A stretch of 64,000 nt of DNA from Hymenobacter sediminis (GCF_003231285.1 NZ_QKNS01000003.1:1-64000), one strand, 5' to 3'. Numbered from the stretch's first letter, positions 51,793-60,959 are shown. The notes: generated by a model from the letters alone, not told the origin. Made by a program: numbers and translations.

Positions 51793-52653
51793 TCATTTAG
51801 GCCACTTTTGCGAACCTACTGCGAAGGTCAGGGTGGTCCAGGTGCTGCGCCAGTCGGCGGCCTGCCCGGGTGGGGCGGCCACCATCTGCACGGCGCCGAC
51901 AAGGTACTCACCAGGAGCTATTATACGAAACAGCACCCGGCCATTTTGGTTACTGCGAAGTTTGCTGACGAGGGGCTGAGGGGTAGCCCCGCGCCGCCAC
52001 AACGTTACCAGTTGGCCTGCCAGAGGGCGGCCATCAGCAAGCAGCCGGAGGGTTAGGGCGCCGTTGAGGGGTAGGGTATAGGGATTTTGTTCCGGAACGA
52101 GCTCCAGGGGTAGCCCCACGGGCCGCGCCCAGGTTCGTGTACTATCGGAACTGCCGGTACGGCCAACCTGCAATAAGGTTTTGGCGCACCGCCGATATGC
52201 CTCACGCCCAGGCAACATATTTTCTTTGCGCTGCTCCCGCAAGGCCAGAGCCTGTTCCATTCCTTGCTCCCGCAGGTAGGTTTGGAACTCGGCAGGGGGT
52301 AGGGTTAGCAAGGCTTCATTGGTCAGAAGCGAAACCAAGTGGGTGCCGGGCTGCCGGAAAATAAGGGTAGTAGCCAGGGTATCAGCGGCGGTTACAAGGG
52401 GGAGCAAATCGGCGGGAGGCTGGCCGGGAGCGTTGTGCTGAAAGCGCACCAGCCGCTTGCTGGTGCCCGACCAGGGCCGGCCCACAAATGCCTCGCCCGA
52501 AAGCCGCCGCAGATGCACAGCCGCGCCGGGCTCCAGAAAAAAGCGGGCAGGCTCCAACCAAAATTCGCGGGCTACGGCCGTGCCCGCAAGCAGACTAATA
52601 GCAGCATAAATCGTCAGTTGACGGAGGGTAGCTAACGCGCACATAAAGCACAA
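51793..52653 (-). CDS. exported DUF4198-like protein
   Basis: A 286-residue exported protein: hydrophobic signal (about 8-28, ending AVAREF), then a beta-rich region beginning EFWLEPARFFLEPG, the typical opening of DUF4198/nickel-cobalt associated periplasmic proteins, and a late carboxypeptidase-regulatory-like fold (NGRVLFRIIAPGEYLVGAV). Two starts are possible (52653 or 52644). No metal transporter lies beside it, so function is open. Confidence 0.72.
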   Translation of the reverse strand: MCFMCALATLRQLTIYAAISLLAGTAVAREFWLEPARFFLEPGAAVHLRRLSGEAFVGRPWSGTSKRLVRFQHNAPGQPPADLLPLVTAADTLATTLIFRQPGTHLVSLLTNEALLTLPPAEFQTYLREQGMEQALALREQRKENMLPGREAYRRCAKTLLQVGRTGSSDSTRTWARPVGLPLELVPEQNPYTLPLNGALTLRLLADGRPLAGQLVTLWRRGATPQPLVSKLRSNQNGRVLFRIIAPGEYLVGAVQMVAAPPGQAADWRSTWTTLTFAVGSQKWPK

Positions 52654-52686
52654 TTAATAAAAACACAATCTATAGAACGAACAGAA

Positions 52687-52720
52687 AAAGCCTGGTACTC
52701 TCGTGAGAGTACCAGGCTTT
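52687..52720. terminator. bidirectional terminator
   Basis: 16-base arms (52687-52702 with 52705-52720) with A- and T-rich ends, downstream of the glycogen synthase stop. Confidence 0.8.
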
Positions 52721-52742
52721 ACAAATAAGTAACAGTCGATTT

Positions 52743-54581
52743 CTACTGCCGCTCCAGGGCTAATTGGTAGGCGCGGTCATAGTGCACCCGCAGGTTTTTC
52801 CAGTCGAAGAGTTCGGCGGAGCTTTCTACGTTGTTGCGCTGCATGATTCGCTCGCGGCGGTTGAGCTGCACAAACTGCCAAAGCATATCGGTCAGCTCCT
52901 CGGCGGCCTCATCGAAGCTCTTTTCCTGGCGCTGTACCACAAAAATGCCTTTGTCTTCGTGCTGGGGCACGGTTTGCATTACATAGTCGCCGAAGCCGGA
53001 GAGGTCGGAGGTAATGGCCGGCACGCCGCGGGCCACGCACTCCAGCGGGGTGTAGCCCCAGGGCTCGTAGTAGCTCGGGAAGATGCCCAAGTGGCAGCCC
53101 CGTACAAACTGCCCGTACTCCATGCCAAACAGCGGAGAAGTAGGCGACACGAAATCAGGGTGATACACGATTTTTACCCGGTCGTGTTTGTTGTTGACCA
53201 AGTTGGCGCGGCGCAGGAAGTTCAGGATATCGTCGCCGGCATCATCCACCAGGTTGTGGGTGATGACGGGGGGTAGGGTGCTGGTTTTCCAGCTCTGCAG
53301 GGTACGGCGGTAGCGCAGTTTCCAATAGTCATCTACCAGGGCATCGAGGTCGGGCAGGCGGTAGTCGGTGCTGGCGGAAGCGGCGTAGAATAGACGCTCG
53401 CCTACTTGGCGCTCAATAGCCTCGCAGGTAGCGTGTACCTCGTCCAGAATGGCGCGGCTCTGCAGAACCTGGGGGTTGATGCTGTGGAAGGGGCGCTTCG
53501 TGATAAAGAACATGACCACCTGTCCTTCGAGGCCACTCTGCTGCAGGCGGTAATTGAGGCGGGCCAGGGCCTCCAGTGTCAGGTCGAAACCCTTGTTGTG
53601 GTACTCGTAGCGCCCGCTTGTGAACAGGTACAGCGTGTTATCCAGATCAAACGAGTAGCTCTGGAAAAAGTGCGCCATCACGAACTCGTGAATCTTGGTC
53701 TTGTATTGCTGGTGCAGGTTCTGGAACTCGTGTAGGGCCACAAACCGCTCAATGTTGAGGCCGTTGGGCAGTACCGCATCCGGAATCCGGTCGAGCAGAT
53801 AAATACACTCCCGCACCGTCAGCTCGCTCACGGTGGTGAATACATGAGCCCCGTGGGCGGCGGCCCGCTCCATGGTTACGGCTGGCTCAATGTTGAAATG
53901 TCGGGCCTCCGCGTTCCAGTCAACCTGCATGAGGTGGTCATAGAAGTTGGGGTCGTTCATGGCCAAGTAACGGCCTAGCAGGGTGGCGTGGGTGGTAAAC
54001 ACCAGGTGCACCGGCACTTGGTCGCGGCGCAGGCCCGGAATGGCTACCCCTGTCATCCACTCATGGAAGTGGGCTATTAGCCGTTGGGGCGGCACCACCT
54101 CGGCGGTCAGGATTTCCAGAAACGTTTTCGCCAGCTCGCCAAAGGCCACTACCTGGTGGAGCAGGTCGTCGTTGTCGGGGGTAGGGATGTGGTGATAATT
54201 CCAGAGGTCAGCCTTTATCTGCCCCAGGCGGGGGTAGGCCTGGAAGGGGTTGATGAGCACCACGCGGGGCCGACCGGTTACCAGCCAAATGCCCATGCAT
54301 ACATCATAGCCCTGCTGGCGCATCTGGCGCACAGCTCCGGCAAACGGGTCATTGAGAGCCGCCAGTTGCTGGTCGTCAAAGGGCTCAAACTCGCCCTGGG
54401 CCTGGTTGGCGAAGTAGGGGCCCAGCAGGCAATATCGGTCGTCCCAGCCTTGCACGGTGGCAGGTACTTTGCTGCGAATAACGGTGTAGATGCCTCCTAC
54501 CTGATTGCAAACCTCCCAGGCTACTTCTACAAGCAGCGCATCAGGGGCAATAGGGACGGGGGTAGGAACGGGAACTTGCAT
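52743..54581 (-). CDS. glycogen synthase, GT3 (eukaryote-like) family
   Basis: A 612-residue GT-B enzyme of family GT3, the form of fungi and animals, found in Bacteroidota instead of GlgA. It extends glycogen from UDP-glucose. Visible are EVAWEVCNQVGGIYTVI (about 18-34), FTTHATLLGRYLA, FTSGRYEYHNKGFDL and SYYEPWGYTPLE (about 500-511), the catalytic acid region. The animal regulatory phosphorylation tails are absent. A GH13 branching-type enzyme gene lies upstream on the same strand, with a terminator between. Confidence 0.93.
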   Translation of the reverse strand: MQVPVPTPVPIAPDALLVEVAWEVCNQVGGIYTVIRSKVPATVQGWDDRYCLLGPYFANQAQGEFEPFDDQQLAALNDPFAGAVRQMRQQGYDVCMGIWLVTGRPRVVLINPFQAYPRLGQIKADLWNYHHIPTPDNDDLLHQVVAFGELAKTFLEILTAEVVPPQRLIAHFHEWMTGVAIPGLRRDQVPVHLVFTTHATLLGRYLAMNDPNFYDHLMQVDWNAEARHFNIEPAVTMERAAAHGAHVFTTVSELTVRECIYLLDRIPDAVLPNGLNIERFVALHEFQNLHQQYKTKIHEFVMAHFFQSYSFDLDNTLYLFTSGRYEYHNKGFDLTLEALARLNYRLQQSGLEGQVVMFFITKRPFHSINPQVLQSRAILDEVHATCEAIERQVGERLFYAASASTDYRLPDLDALVDDYWKLRYRRTLQSWKTSTLPPVITHNLVDDAGDDILNFLRRANLVNNKHDRVKIVYHPDFVSPTSPLFGMEYGQFVRGCHLGIFPSYYEPWGYTPLECVARGVPAITSDLSGFGDYVMQTVPQHEDKGIFVVQRQEKSFDEAAEELTDMLWQFVQLNRRERIMQRNNVESSAELFDWKNLRVHYDRAYQLALERQ

Positions 54582-54656
54582 AGAGTGGGAATTGGGCGAG
54601 AGGGGGCAAGATAGGTTTCCGGGCGTGTTTGGCTAGCCTATTCCTACGCGAGAAGC

Positions 54657-54722
54657 AAAAAAATGTGGGGTTTGGCCGTGCAATCTGCCTTGTACGGGCA
54701 CATCGCGCGGCCAAACCCCACA
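54657..54722 (-). terminator. Rho-independent terminator of the GH13 gene
   Basis: Perfect 15-bp stem (54664-54678 with 54708-54722) and a T7 tail on the minus strand. Confidence 0.9.
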
Positions 54723-54743
54723 GGGCAGCAAGCCAAAGCGGGT

Positions 54744-56561
54744 TTATTCGGGCTCCTGCGAGATAATCAGTACGGAATAGGGGGCCAGCCCAAAGGTGCC
54801 GTGGAAGGGCTGGTCGTCGTACACACCGTCTTCGGCCTGGGTATCCATGCTTTCAAAGTTGCCAAACTCCTGGTCGTAGCCTTCCCAATCGGAGTTGAAG
54901 CGCACGCGCCAGTGGCCGCCGCGGGGCAGACCAATGGTGTAGGCCGGGTGGGCACGGTCGGCGAAGTTGCAGAGCACCACAGTGGTGTCGCCGGGGCCGC
55001 CCTGGTCGCGGCGGATAAAGGCCAGAATCTTGTCTTCGTTGTTGAGGTGCGAAATATCCACGCTCTGGCCCAGTAGGCCGCGGGTGTGGCCGCTTAAGTT
55101 GCGCCGCAGTCCAATCAGGTCTTTGTACAGGCGCACCAGGCCGGCATGAGTTTCGGCCCGACTCCAATCCAGGGGCTGGTCGTCGGAGAAAGAGCCGTCG
55201 GCCAGCATGGTTTGGCCCTGAAAAATCATCGGGATGCCAGGAGCAGTGAACACCAGGGCCGCGCCCAACGTCGAGCGTTTCTTCGGGAACCAGGAGGCCG
55301 CGTTGCCAGGCATGATTTCCTCCGTCACGCGGGCCTTGCCGTTGGCTACCTCATCATGCGACTCGGTGTAGATGACGCGCTGGAAGGCGTCGCCGTTGTA
55401 CACGTTGCGGATGGCATTGGCCACGGATTCCATGTTGCGGCCGGCGTCTTCGGGGGTAACTAGCGCGTCCCGGATGGGGTACACGAAGCCAGCATCCCAC
55501 TGGGCCGAGAAGCCCTGCCCATCGTGTTCCGGGGCGCGGGTAATGTATTCGTTGCCCAGCAGGTCTTCGGCAATGGTGATTTTCCAGGGCATAGCGGCCC
55601 GAATTTCCTCATTGATCCAGCGCATCAGGCTCCAGCCCTCGGGCAGGTCGCGGGAGGCATCGGAGGTGCCATCCACGTTGCGAATGTGGGCAATAGCGTC
55701 GCAGCGCAGGCCATCCACGCGGTATTCTTCTAGCCACATCAGGGCGTTGTCGCGGATGTAGCGGCGCACGGCGTCGCGGCCATAGTCAGGGCGGTTGTGG
55801 CCCCAGGGCGTTTCAGCGCGCCAGTCGTTGTAGAAATAGATGCCGCCGCCGTCGTTTTCGCTCCAGCCGTCAAACTGCCACAGGTCCAGGTCGCCGGGGC
55901 CGAAGTGGTTGTACACTACGTCCAGAATAACAGCAATGCCGCGGCGGTGGGCTGCTTTGATAAATTCTTTGAACGCAACAGCCCCGCCGTAATCGGTTTC
56001 GATGGCGAAGGGGTGGGCGGGGTTGTAGCCCCACGAAAGGCTGCCCGGAAACTCCGTGGCCGGCATAATCTCCACGGCATTTATGCCCAGGTTTTCCAGG
56101 TAATCGAGCTTTTCTATAGCGTCGTAGAAGTTGCCGGGGCGGGTAGGGTCAGGGGCATGGAAGGTGCCTACGTGCAGCTCATAAATTACCAGCTCATTCC
56201 AGGCCGGCATCTGAAATGCGTCGTCTTCCCAATCAAACATGGGGTCGGGCACCACCGAGTTGCCCGCCGAGTGCGTGACTTCGCGGGCGTAGGGATCATT
56301 GCGCTCCAGCTCGCCGGTGGGGGTAGTGAGGTGAAATTTGTACTCGGTACCAGGACCCAAGTCAGGGAAGTCGGCGGACCAGTAGCCGTCGGCTTCGAGG
56401 GTGAGAGGGTGGGTAGTAGAATCCCAGTCGTTGAAAGGACCTACCAAGGCTACAGCGGTGGCGGCCGGAGCCCATACGCGGAACGTGGTACCGTTTTCGT
56501 GCGGAAGCGCGCCCATGCCGGCTTGCAGCACAGGAGCAGAAGGGGAGTCAGTTTCAGGCAT
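54744..56561 (-). CDS. GH13 branching-type alpha-glucan enzyme with CBM48
   Basis: A 605-residue protein. The N-terminus (about 15-105) is a CBM48/early-set domain (TTFRVWAPAATAVALVGPFN), then a GH13 barrel with DVVYNHFG, DGLRCDAIAH (nucleophile Asp), ITIAEDLL (acid/base Glu) and TESHDEVANG. This is the plan of glycogen-branching enzymes and malto-oligosyltrehalose hydrolases. Branching enzyme fits the adjacent glycogen synthase. The final domain (about 520-605) is the all-beta GH13 C-domain. I cannot distinguish transferase from hydrolase with certainty. Confidence 0.85.
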   Translation of the reverse strand: MPETDSPSAPVLQAGMGALPHENGTTFRVWAPAATAVALVGPFNDWDSTTHPLTLEADGYWSADFPDLGPGTEYKFHLTTPTGELERNDPYAREVTHSAGNSVVPDPMFDWEDDAFQMPAWNELVIYELHVGTFHAPDPTRPGNFYDAIEKLDYLENLGINAVEIMPATEFPGSLSWGYNPAHPFAIETDYGGAVAFKEFIKAAHRRGIAVILDVVYNHFGPGDLDLWQFDGWSENDGGGIYFYNDWRAETPWGHNRPDYGRDAVRRYIRDNALMWLEEYRVDGLRCDAIAHIRNVDGTSDASRDLPEGWSLMRWINEEIRAAMPWKITIAEDLLGNEYITRAPEHDGQGFSAQWDAGFVYPIRDALVTPEDAGRNMESVANAIRNVYNGDAFQRVIYTESHDEVANGKARVTEEIMPGNAASWFPKKRSTLGAALVFTAPGIPMIFQGQTMLADGSFSDDQPLDWSRAETHAGLVRLYKDLIGLRRNLSGHTRGLLGQSVDISHLNNEDKILAFIRRDQGGPGDTTVVLCNFADRAHPAYTIGLPRGGHWRVRFNSDWEGYDQEFGNFESMDTQAEDGVYDDQPFHGTFGLAPYSVLIISQEPE

Positions 56562-56562
56562 T

Positions 56563-56598
56563 GGTTGTCAGTAGAAAAGAGCAAGAAGCTCGACAACC
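56563..56598 (-). promoter_or_regulatory. hairpin in the leader of the GH13 gene
   Basis: Two-part stem (56563-56569 with 56592-56598, and 56579-56582 with 56588-56591), ending 2 bases before the start codon; it could affect translation initiation. Confidence 0.4.
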
Positions 56599-56682
56599 GC
56601 TAATACTGCTAGCACGGCAGTTAGGTTATAACCACCCGTCCTACAGCGTGCCCTCCGGTATTTGCTACCCCCTTGAAACGGG

Positions 56683-57390
56683 CTATTCCTGCGCGGCCGC
56701 TTCCGTTACGGCCGTAGTCCAGCGCTGGTGCTGGCAGCGGGGGCAGGCGTGCGCCGGCTCCTTGGGGCTGCGCTCCAGTTGGCCGCAGCGCAGGCAGGCG
56801 AAGGTATCAGAACTTCTTTTCTGCTGCTGGATGTACTCCTCGTCCCAGTCCGGAATAAGCGTGAGGCCGGGTTGGGGCGGGTCTTGCAGCAGCAGCGTGA
56901 AATTGCCGTTGGCTTCCATGTAGAGGCGCTTCACCTGGCCCAGATGCTCAATGCTTTCGGAGCGGAGCTTGGCAAACAGGCGCTCCTGGGGTAGCACTAC
57001 TTCCTCCATTTTGTCCAGGTTCAGGCGGCCGTCTTCCACCATAATGGCAATGTCATCCTGGGTTACTTCCTCAAACTTTTTGCTTTTGAGAGTACGGGCG
57101 GCAATAAAGCGCTGGCCCACAATAATGACTAAGGCAATAACCAAGGGCGGCACCAAGCCCCGGTCGGGCGCCTGAATGGGTACCCCGATGGCCGCTGCCA
57201 ACGACGTGAGGGCGGCCATTTCGTTGCGGCTGAGCTGAGCGCCCATTCGCTTGCCCATCAGGCGCATCGACACCAGCAGCAGGATGTAGAAAAAGATGCC
57301 CCGCAGGAAGGTTTCCAGCAGAAAGCTCCACGGCACGTCGCCCAGAAAAAAGCGAAGCGGCTCAAATAAGTGAAAGTCCTCGGGTTTCAT
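56683..57390 (-). CDS. DUF421 membrane protein with zinc-ribbon tail
   Basis: A 235-residue YetF/DUF421-type protein: three membrane helices in the first 90 residues (FFYILLLVSMRLMGKRMGAQ and LVIALVIIVGQRF segments), a cytoplasmic DUF421 domain, and at the C-terminus a zinc ribbon C199-x2-C202 ... C216-x2-C219. DUF421 proteins such as YetF affect spore or stress resistance in Bacillus, with no known activity. It has a tandem paralogue directly upstream. Confidence 0.85.
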   Translation of the reverse strand: MKPEDFHLFEPLRFFLGDVPWSFLLETFLRGIFFYILLLVSMRLMGKRMGAQLSRNEMAALTSLAAAIGVPIQAPDRGLVPPLVIALVIIVGQRFIAARTLKSKKFEEVTQDDIAIMVEDGRLNLDKMEEVVLPQERLFAKLRSESIEHLGQVKRLYMEANGNFTLLLQDPPQPGLTLIPDWDEEYIQQQKRSSDTFACLRCGQLERSPKEPAHACPRCQHQRWTTAVTEAAAQE

Positions 57391-57475
57391 AAGACAGGGT
57401 TAGGGCACCAGCGAGGGTAGCAACCGGGCCGGGGTTGGGCAACAGGTTAATTAGTAAGAGGGGGGTATGGCAAGC

Positions 57476-58165
57476 TTACTGCACGGCGGCCACCCACTCG
57501 GCGTGGCCACATTTGGGGCATTGGTTGCCGGCGTGGTCAGTAGCAGTAGCCAGGTAGCCGCAGTAGTTGCATACCTTCTGGTCTGGTACTTTTTGCTGGG
57601 CCTCGCGGAGATTTTCGTCCTGCTCTGGCAGCACCGAGAGGCCGGGGCCCGGCTTCTTGCGCTTATAAATGCTGAACAGCCCATCGGCCTCCATGTACAC
57701 CCGTTTCACCTCGCCGAGGTGGGTAATTTTCTTGCCGCGCAGCTGGGCGTAGAGCTGTTCATGCGATACCCGCTCGGCCTTGAGCTTATCCATCAGCAGC
57801 ACCCCGTCTTTGGCCAGAATGGTTACATCGCCCTGCAGGGTGAGCTCAACCTTGCGGCGCCGCAGGGCCCACCAGTTGAGGCCGCGCTGCATAAACAGCA
57901 CCACCAGCAGCAGCACCACGGCCGGCAGCAAACCCCGGTTCGGAATCTGCATGGGCACGGCTACAATGGCACCCAAGGTCACCATTACGGCCAGCTCCGT
58001 GATGGTCAGCTGGGAGTTCATGCGCTTGCCCATCAGGCGCAATACCAGCAGAAAAATGAAGTAGATGAGTAGGGTGCGAACCAGTACTTCCAAGGCAAAC
58101 TCGGCGGGGGCATCGCCAAACAAAATGCGTTTCCAGTCGTCGAGGTGGATGTCTTCTTTCTTCAT
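57476..58165 (-). CDS. DUF421 membrane protein with zinc-ribbon tail (paralogue)
   Basis: A 229-residue paralogue of the protein encoded at 56683, with the same plan: helices in the first 85 residues (RLMGKRMNSQLTITE in the conserved loop), the DUF421 core, and zinc ribbon C199-x2-C202 ... C216-x2-C219, at identical residue numbers. The two genes are 85 bases apart and probably co-transcribed. They have drifted considerably, so the duplication is not recent. Confidence 0.85.
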   Translation of the reverse strand: MKKEDIHLDDWKRILFGDAPAEFALEVLVRTLLIYFIFLLVLRLMGKRMNSQLTITELAVMVTLGAIVAVPMQIPNRGLLPAVVLLLVVLFMQRGLNWWALRRRKVELTLQGDVTILAKDGVLLMDKLKAERVSHEQLYAQLRGKKITHLGEVKRVYMEADGLFSIYKRKKPGPGLSVLPEQDENLREAQQKVPDQKVCNYCGYLATATDHAGNQCPKCGHAEWVAAVQ

Positions 58166-58447
58166 AAATCTGCCGGAGCCTTATCTGCGTTCTAAAAAAG
58201 AAGCTAATGCCAAGAGCCCCAGATAACTGAAGCTGCTAAGCCCTGCTGAACGAAGAGGAAAGACTGGTAGTTATACTGAAAAGCCAGAAATTGCTACCGT
58301 ATAAATTCGGTACAATACGTAGTCAGTGCTTTTGCGAGCTACTGACTAACTGATGGTTACTGCGTATTGGCCTGCTGTTTTGCCGCTCCCGGCGTGGGGT
58401 TGCTTACCGGCCTTCGTTTGTTTTTAGTACCCTACGTTTCCTACCTC

Positions 58448-58849
58448 GTGCCCCGACCCAAACCTGTTATTTACGGCTTGTATCCCTGGACTACGGAATA
58501 CGGCTTCAGCTATGTGCACCCGGCCAACCGCCGCTCGTTTGAGTGGTTGGAGCCGCTGGGCAAAGTCTTCGAGAAGATTGATGAAACCGAAGACTGGATT
58601 TCGCTGCGCTACGATGAGCAGCAGTTTAAAGTAAGCCGGGAGCTGTTCCGGGAGCTGTACGTGAAGCCGCCCTTCAGCTTCGGCGATGTGGTAGGCGAGG
58701 TGCAGCCCGAGCCGGGCCGTGCCCCCCACCAAGGTCTCATTTCCGACGTGTTCTATCAGGAATCCACCGATACCTTCCGCTTTCAGCTGGTAGAGAAAAA
58801 GCGCAAAATCAAGCGCATTTTTGAGGCCGAGGAACTGCGGCTGGTGTAA
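58448..58849 (+). CDS. small soluble protein of unknown function
   Basis: A 133-residue protein when started at GTG 58448, giving a compact domain that begins PRPKPVIYGLYPWTTEYG. The frame is open to 58367, but those added residues form a hydrophobic stretch with poor coding character. Features: YPWTTEYGFSYVHPAN, RSFEWLEPLGKVFEKID, and a lysine-rich end. No signal or membrane helix. I recall similar proteins only as uncharacterised Bacteroidota families. Confidence 0.7.
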   Translation: MPRPKPVIYGLYPWTTEYGFSYVHPANRRSFEWLEPLGKVFEKIDETEDWISLRYDEQQFKVSRELFRELYVKPPFSFGDVVGEVQPEPGRAPHQGLISDVFYQESTDTFRFQLVEKKRKIKRIFEAEELRLV

Positions 58850-58910
58850 GTGCCATGGTAAGCTGATGAGCTGGAAAGCCCAGCTGTGCAGACTTTTCAG
58901 TTAACCAATA

Positions 58911-58948
58911 CCAAAAGGCCCCGACAGATTTCTGTCGGGGCCTTTTGG
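58911..58948. terminator. bidirectional terminator
   Basis: Perfect 18-bp stem (58911-58928 with 58931-58948) with A4 and T4 ends. Confidence 0.9.
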
Positions 58949-58999
58949 TATCAGCGGATAGCATAGAGAAGCTTAACTCATTACCTCAGTCCTCGTCAC

Positions 59000-60346
59000 T
59001 TAAATTCCTACCGCTATACCTACTACCACGGCTACCACCGCCAAGGCCAGCAGGAGCAGGTACAAGGGAAAAACGAATTTCCACCACTCATCGAAACGCA
59101 CGCCGCAGGCAGCTACAATGGCCATGAGGGCGCCGTTGGTGGGCGTTATTAGTTCGCAGAGGCCGGCTCCGTACTGATAAGCCAGCACGGTTACCTGGCG
59201 GGAAAGGCCAATCAGGTCGGAGAGCGGGACCAGCAGGGGCATAGTGAGCACGGCCTGTCCGCTCACGCTGGGCACGGGCAGGTGCAGGGCCGTGTGTACA
59301 CCCATCATGCCCAGGGCCGCCGTCCAGGCGGGTAGCCCGGCCAGCGGCGCCGACATGCTGTTGACGATGGTATCCACAATCTGGCCCTGCTCCAGCACCA
59401 CGAAAATGGCGCGTGCAAACCCGATGAGCAGGGCTGAAAAGGCAATGTCGCGGAAGCCGGCAATGAAGCCCTCGGCCGTGCCCGTGAGGCCCAGCCCGCC
59501 GACCAGCCCGGCTACTACCCCCAGGGTGAAGAACAAGGCCGCCATCTGCTCAAATTCCCATCCCAGCTCCAGCACCCCGTAGGCAAAGAAGGCAAAGCCT
59601 CCGAACAGCAAGGCCAATACCACCCCGTGGTTGCGGCCCGGGGCCAGCGCGCCAGCGTCGGCAGTTTCGGCAGTGGCGGGGGGTAGGCGGTGACGGAGGG
59701 CGTAGCGCACGGTGCCGGCAATCCAGATGGCCAGGGCCAGCAGCAGAAACACCAGCCGGAACCCGCCGCCCGAGAGCAGGGGCAGCTGAGCCAGTTTCTG
59801 AGCAATGCCCACCTGAAACGGATTGAGGGGGCTAAAGGACGCGCCCACCGCCGCCGAGCCAATGCTGACCGCTGCAGCCGTAACGGTGGGGTAGCCGATG
59901 CGACGCATCAGAATCAGGAGGACCGGCACTAGGGGTACAATTTCTTCCTGCATATTTTCCAGGGCGCCCATGGTAGCAAACAGCACCGAAATAATGGGAA
60001 TCACGACGGCCTCGCGTCCCTGAAACTTCTCCAGCAGCCAGTCGACGCCCCTACGCAGGGCCCCGGTCAGGTCTACTACCGTAAAGGCGCCACCCGCCAG
60101 AAACACCAGAAAAATCACGGAAGCCGCATCTACCAAGCCTTTAGGAATATCTACCAGGGCTTGCAGGGGGCTAACGGGGGTGGGGTCTACGCGGTGGTAG
60201 GAGCCAGCTACCACTACCTCGCGGCCGGTGGCGGCATCGGTGTGGCGGTCGAATACCCCGGCCGGCAGCACATAGCTCAGCAGGCAGGCCAGCAAAATAA
60301 ACCCCACTAGCAACACCAGCGGATGCGGAAAGCGAATCGTTTTCAT
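59000..60346 (-). CDS. YfcC/C4-dicarboxylate-type membrane carrier
   Basis: A 448-residue integral membrane protein with about eleven helices. It belongs to the YfcC/DcuC-like branch of the ion transporter superfamily, with the conserved LENMQEEIVPLVPVLL, GSAAVGASFSPLNPFQVG and late LITPTNGALMAIVA segments (the two re-entrant, substrate-binding loops). The transported compound is probably a carboxylate or amino acid; not identifiable. Start at ATG 60346; the longer frame would run into short repeats. Confidence 0.88.
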   Translation of the reverse strand: MKTIRFPHPLVLLVGFILLACLLSYVLPAGVFDRHTDAATGREVVVAGSYHRVDPTPVSPLQALVDIPKGLVDAASVIFLVFLAGGAFTVVDLTGALRRGVDWLLEKFQGREAVVIPIISVLFATMGALENMQEEIVPLVPVLLILMRRIGYPTVTAAAVSIGSAAVGASFSPLNPFQVGIAQKLAQLPLLSGGGFRLVFLLLALAIWIAGTVRYALRHRLPPATAETADAGALAPGRNHGVVLALLFGGFAFFAYGVLELGWEFEQMAALFFTLGVVAGLVGGLGLTGTAEGFIAGFRDIAFSALLIGFARAIFVVLEQGQIVDTIVNSMSAPLAGLPAWTAALGMMGVHTALHLPVPSVSGQAVLTMPLLVPLSDLIGLSRQVTVLAYQYGAGLCELITPTNGALMAIVAACGVRFDEWWKFVFPLYLLLLALAVVAVVVGIAVGI

Positions 60347-60360
60347 CCCGCGAAGATGGG

Positions 60361-60470
60361 GAATAGCGAGGAGGTGAGGAGGTGAAGAGTGACAAGTAAA
60401 GCGTGAAGGGTGATGGGTAAAGGGTGACGGGTAAAGGGTGACAGGTAAAGGGGGAAGAGGTAAACAAGTG
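60361..60470. repeat. GTGACGGGTAAA-type short tandem repeat, left part
   Basis: About six degenerate units of gtga(c/t)(a/g)ggtaaagg. An inverted set lies at about 60610-60668, and the same unit occurs at 14997-15165. Confidence 0.7.
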
Positions 60471-60490
60471 ATGGGGGAGAATACATATAC

Positions 60491-60605
60491 CGTCATGTCG
60501 AGCTTGTCGAGACATCTTGCCCGAATCGTTGAGGTAGCGTAGCAACGTCAGCACGCGAGATTCCTCGGTCCCTGGCTTGATGCGCCACATGCTCGGAATG
60601 ACGTT
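60491..60605. repeat. intergenic palindrome, family A copy 3 (mosaic)
   Basis: Left arm (cgtcatgtcgagcttgtcga) resembles copy 1; right arm (cacgcgagattcctcg ... gctcggaatgacg) resembles copy 2. The arms therefore pair only at their ends. Confidence 0.8.
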
Positions 60606-60609
60606 TCTT

Positions 60610-60668
60610 TTACCTGCCACCTATTACCTGTTACCTATCACCCTTTACCTGTCACCTCCTCACCTAAT
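60610..60668. repeat. GTGACGGGTAAA-type short repeat, inverted part
   Basis: Units such as acctgttacctatcaccc and tttacctgtcacctcctcac, the complement of the left array. Confidence 0.65.
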
Positions 60669-60713
60669 AAAATCGGAACCCGGCGGTTGTATATTAGGGT
60701 TTGGAGGCTGATT

Positions 60714-60959
60714 ATGAAGTTTACTGAGTTCAAGCAATTACACATGTACCGCCAGGCCGAGCATCTGCGTCGGCACGGACACCTGCTGGCCGAGCGGCGG
60801 CAGGACAGCTTCCGGCTGCGCTTGTTTGCGGCCGGTGATTTTTACGCCGAAGAGTGGTGCGAATGGGGCGAGGAGCGCATCCTGTTTATTCACCTGTTTC
60901 AGCACCCCGCTGGTCTGCACGATTATCTGGAAGGCATTCGGCTGCCGGAGGAGCTTTGA
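60714..60959 (+). CDS. small protein of unknown function
   Basis: An 81-residue soluble protein (MKFTEFKQLHMYRQAEHL start), mixed alpha/beta, with HGHLLAERRQDSFRLRLF and EERILFIHLFQ segments that form beta-strand pairs. No signal peptide or known motif. ATG 60714 is preferred over 60687 because the protein then starts at a typical soluble helix. Coding potential looks real; family unknown. Confidence 0.6.
   Translation: MKFTEFKQLHMYRQAEHLRRHGHLLAERRQDSFRLRLFAAGDFYAEEWCEWGEERILFIHLFQHPAGLHDYLEGIRLPEEL

Noticed and set aside
60346..60496. Longer N-terminus for the YfcC-like carrier
   Set aside because: The extension is translated from the short tandem repeats and gives a low-complexity Pro/Ser/Thr stretch.
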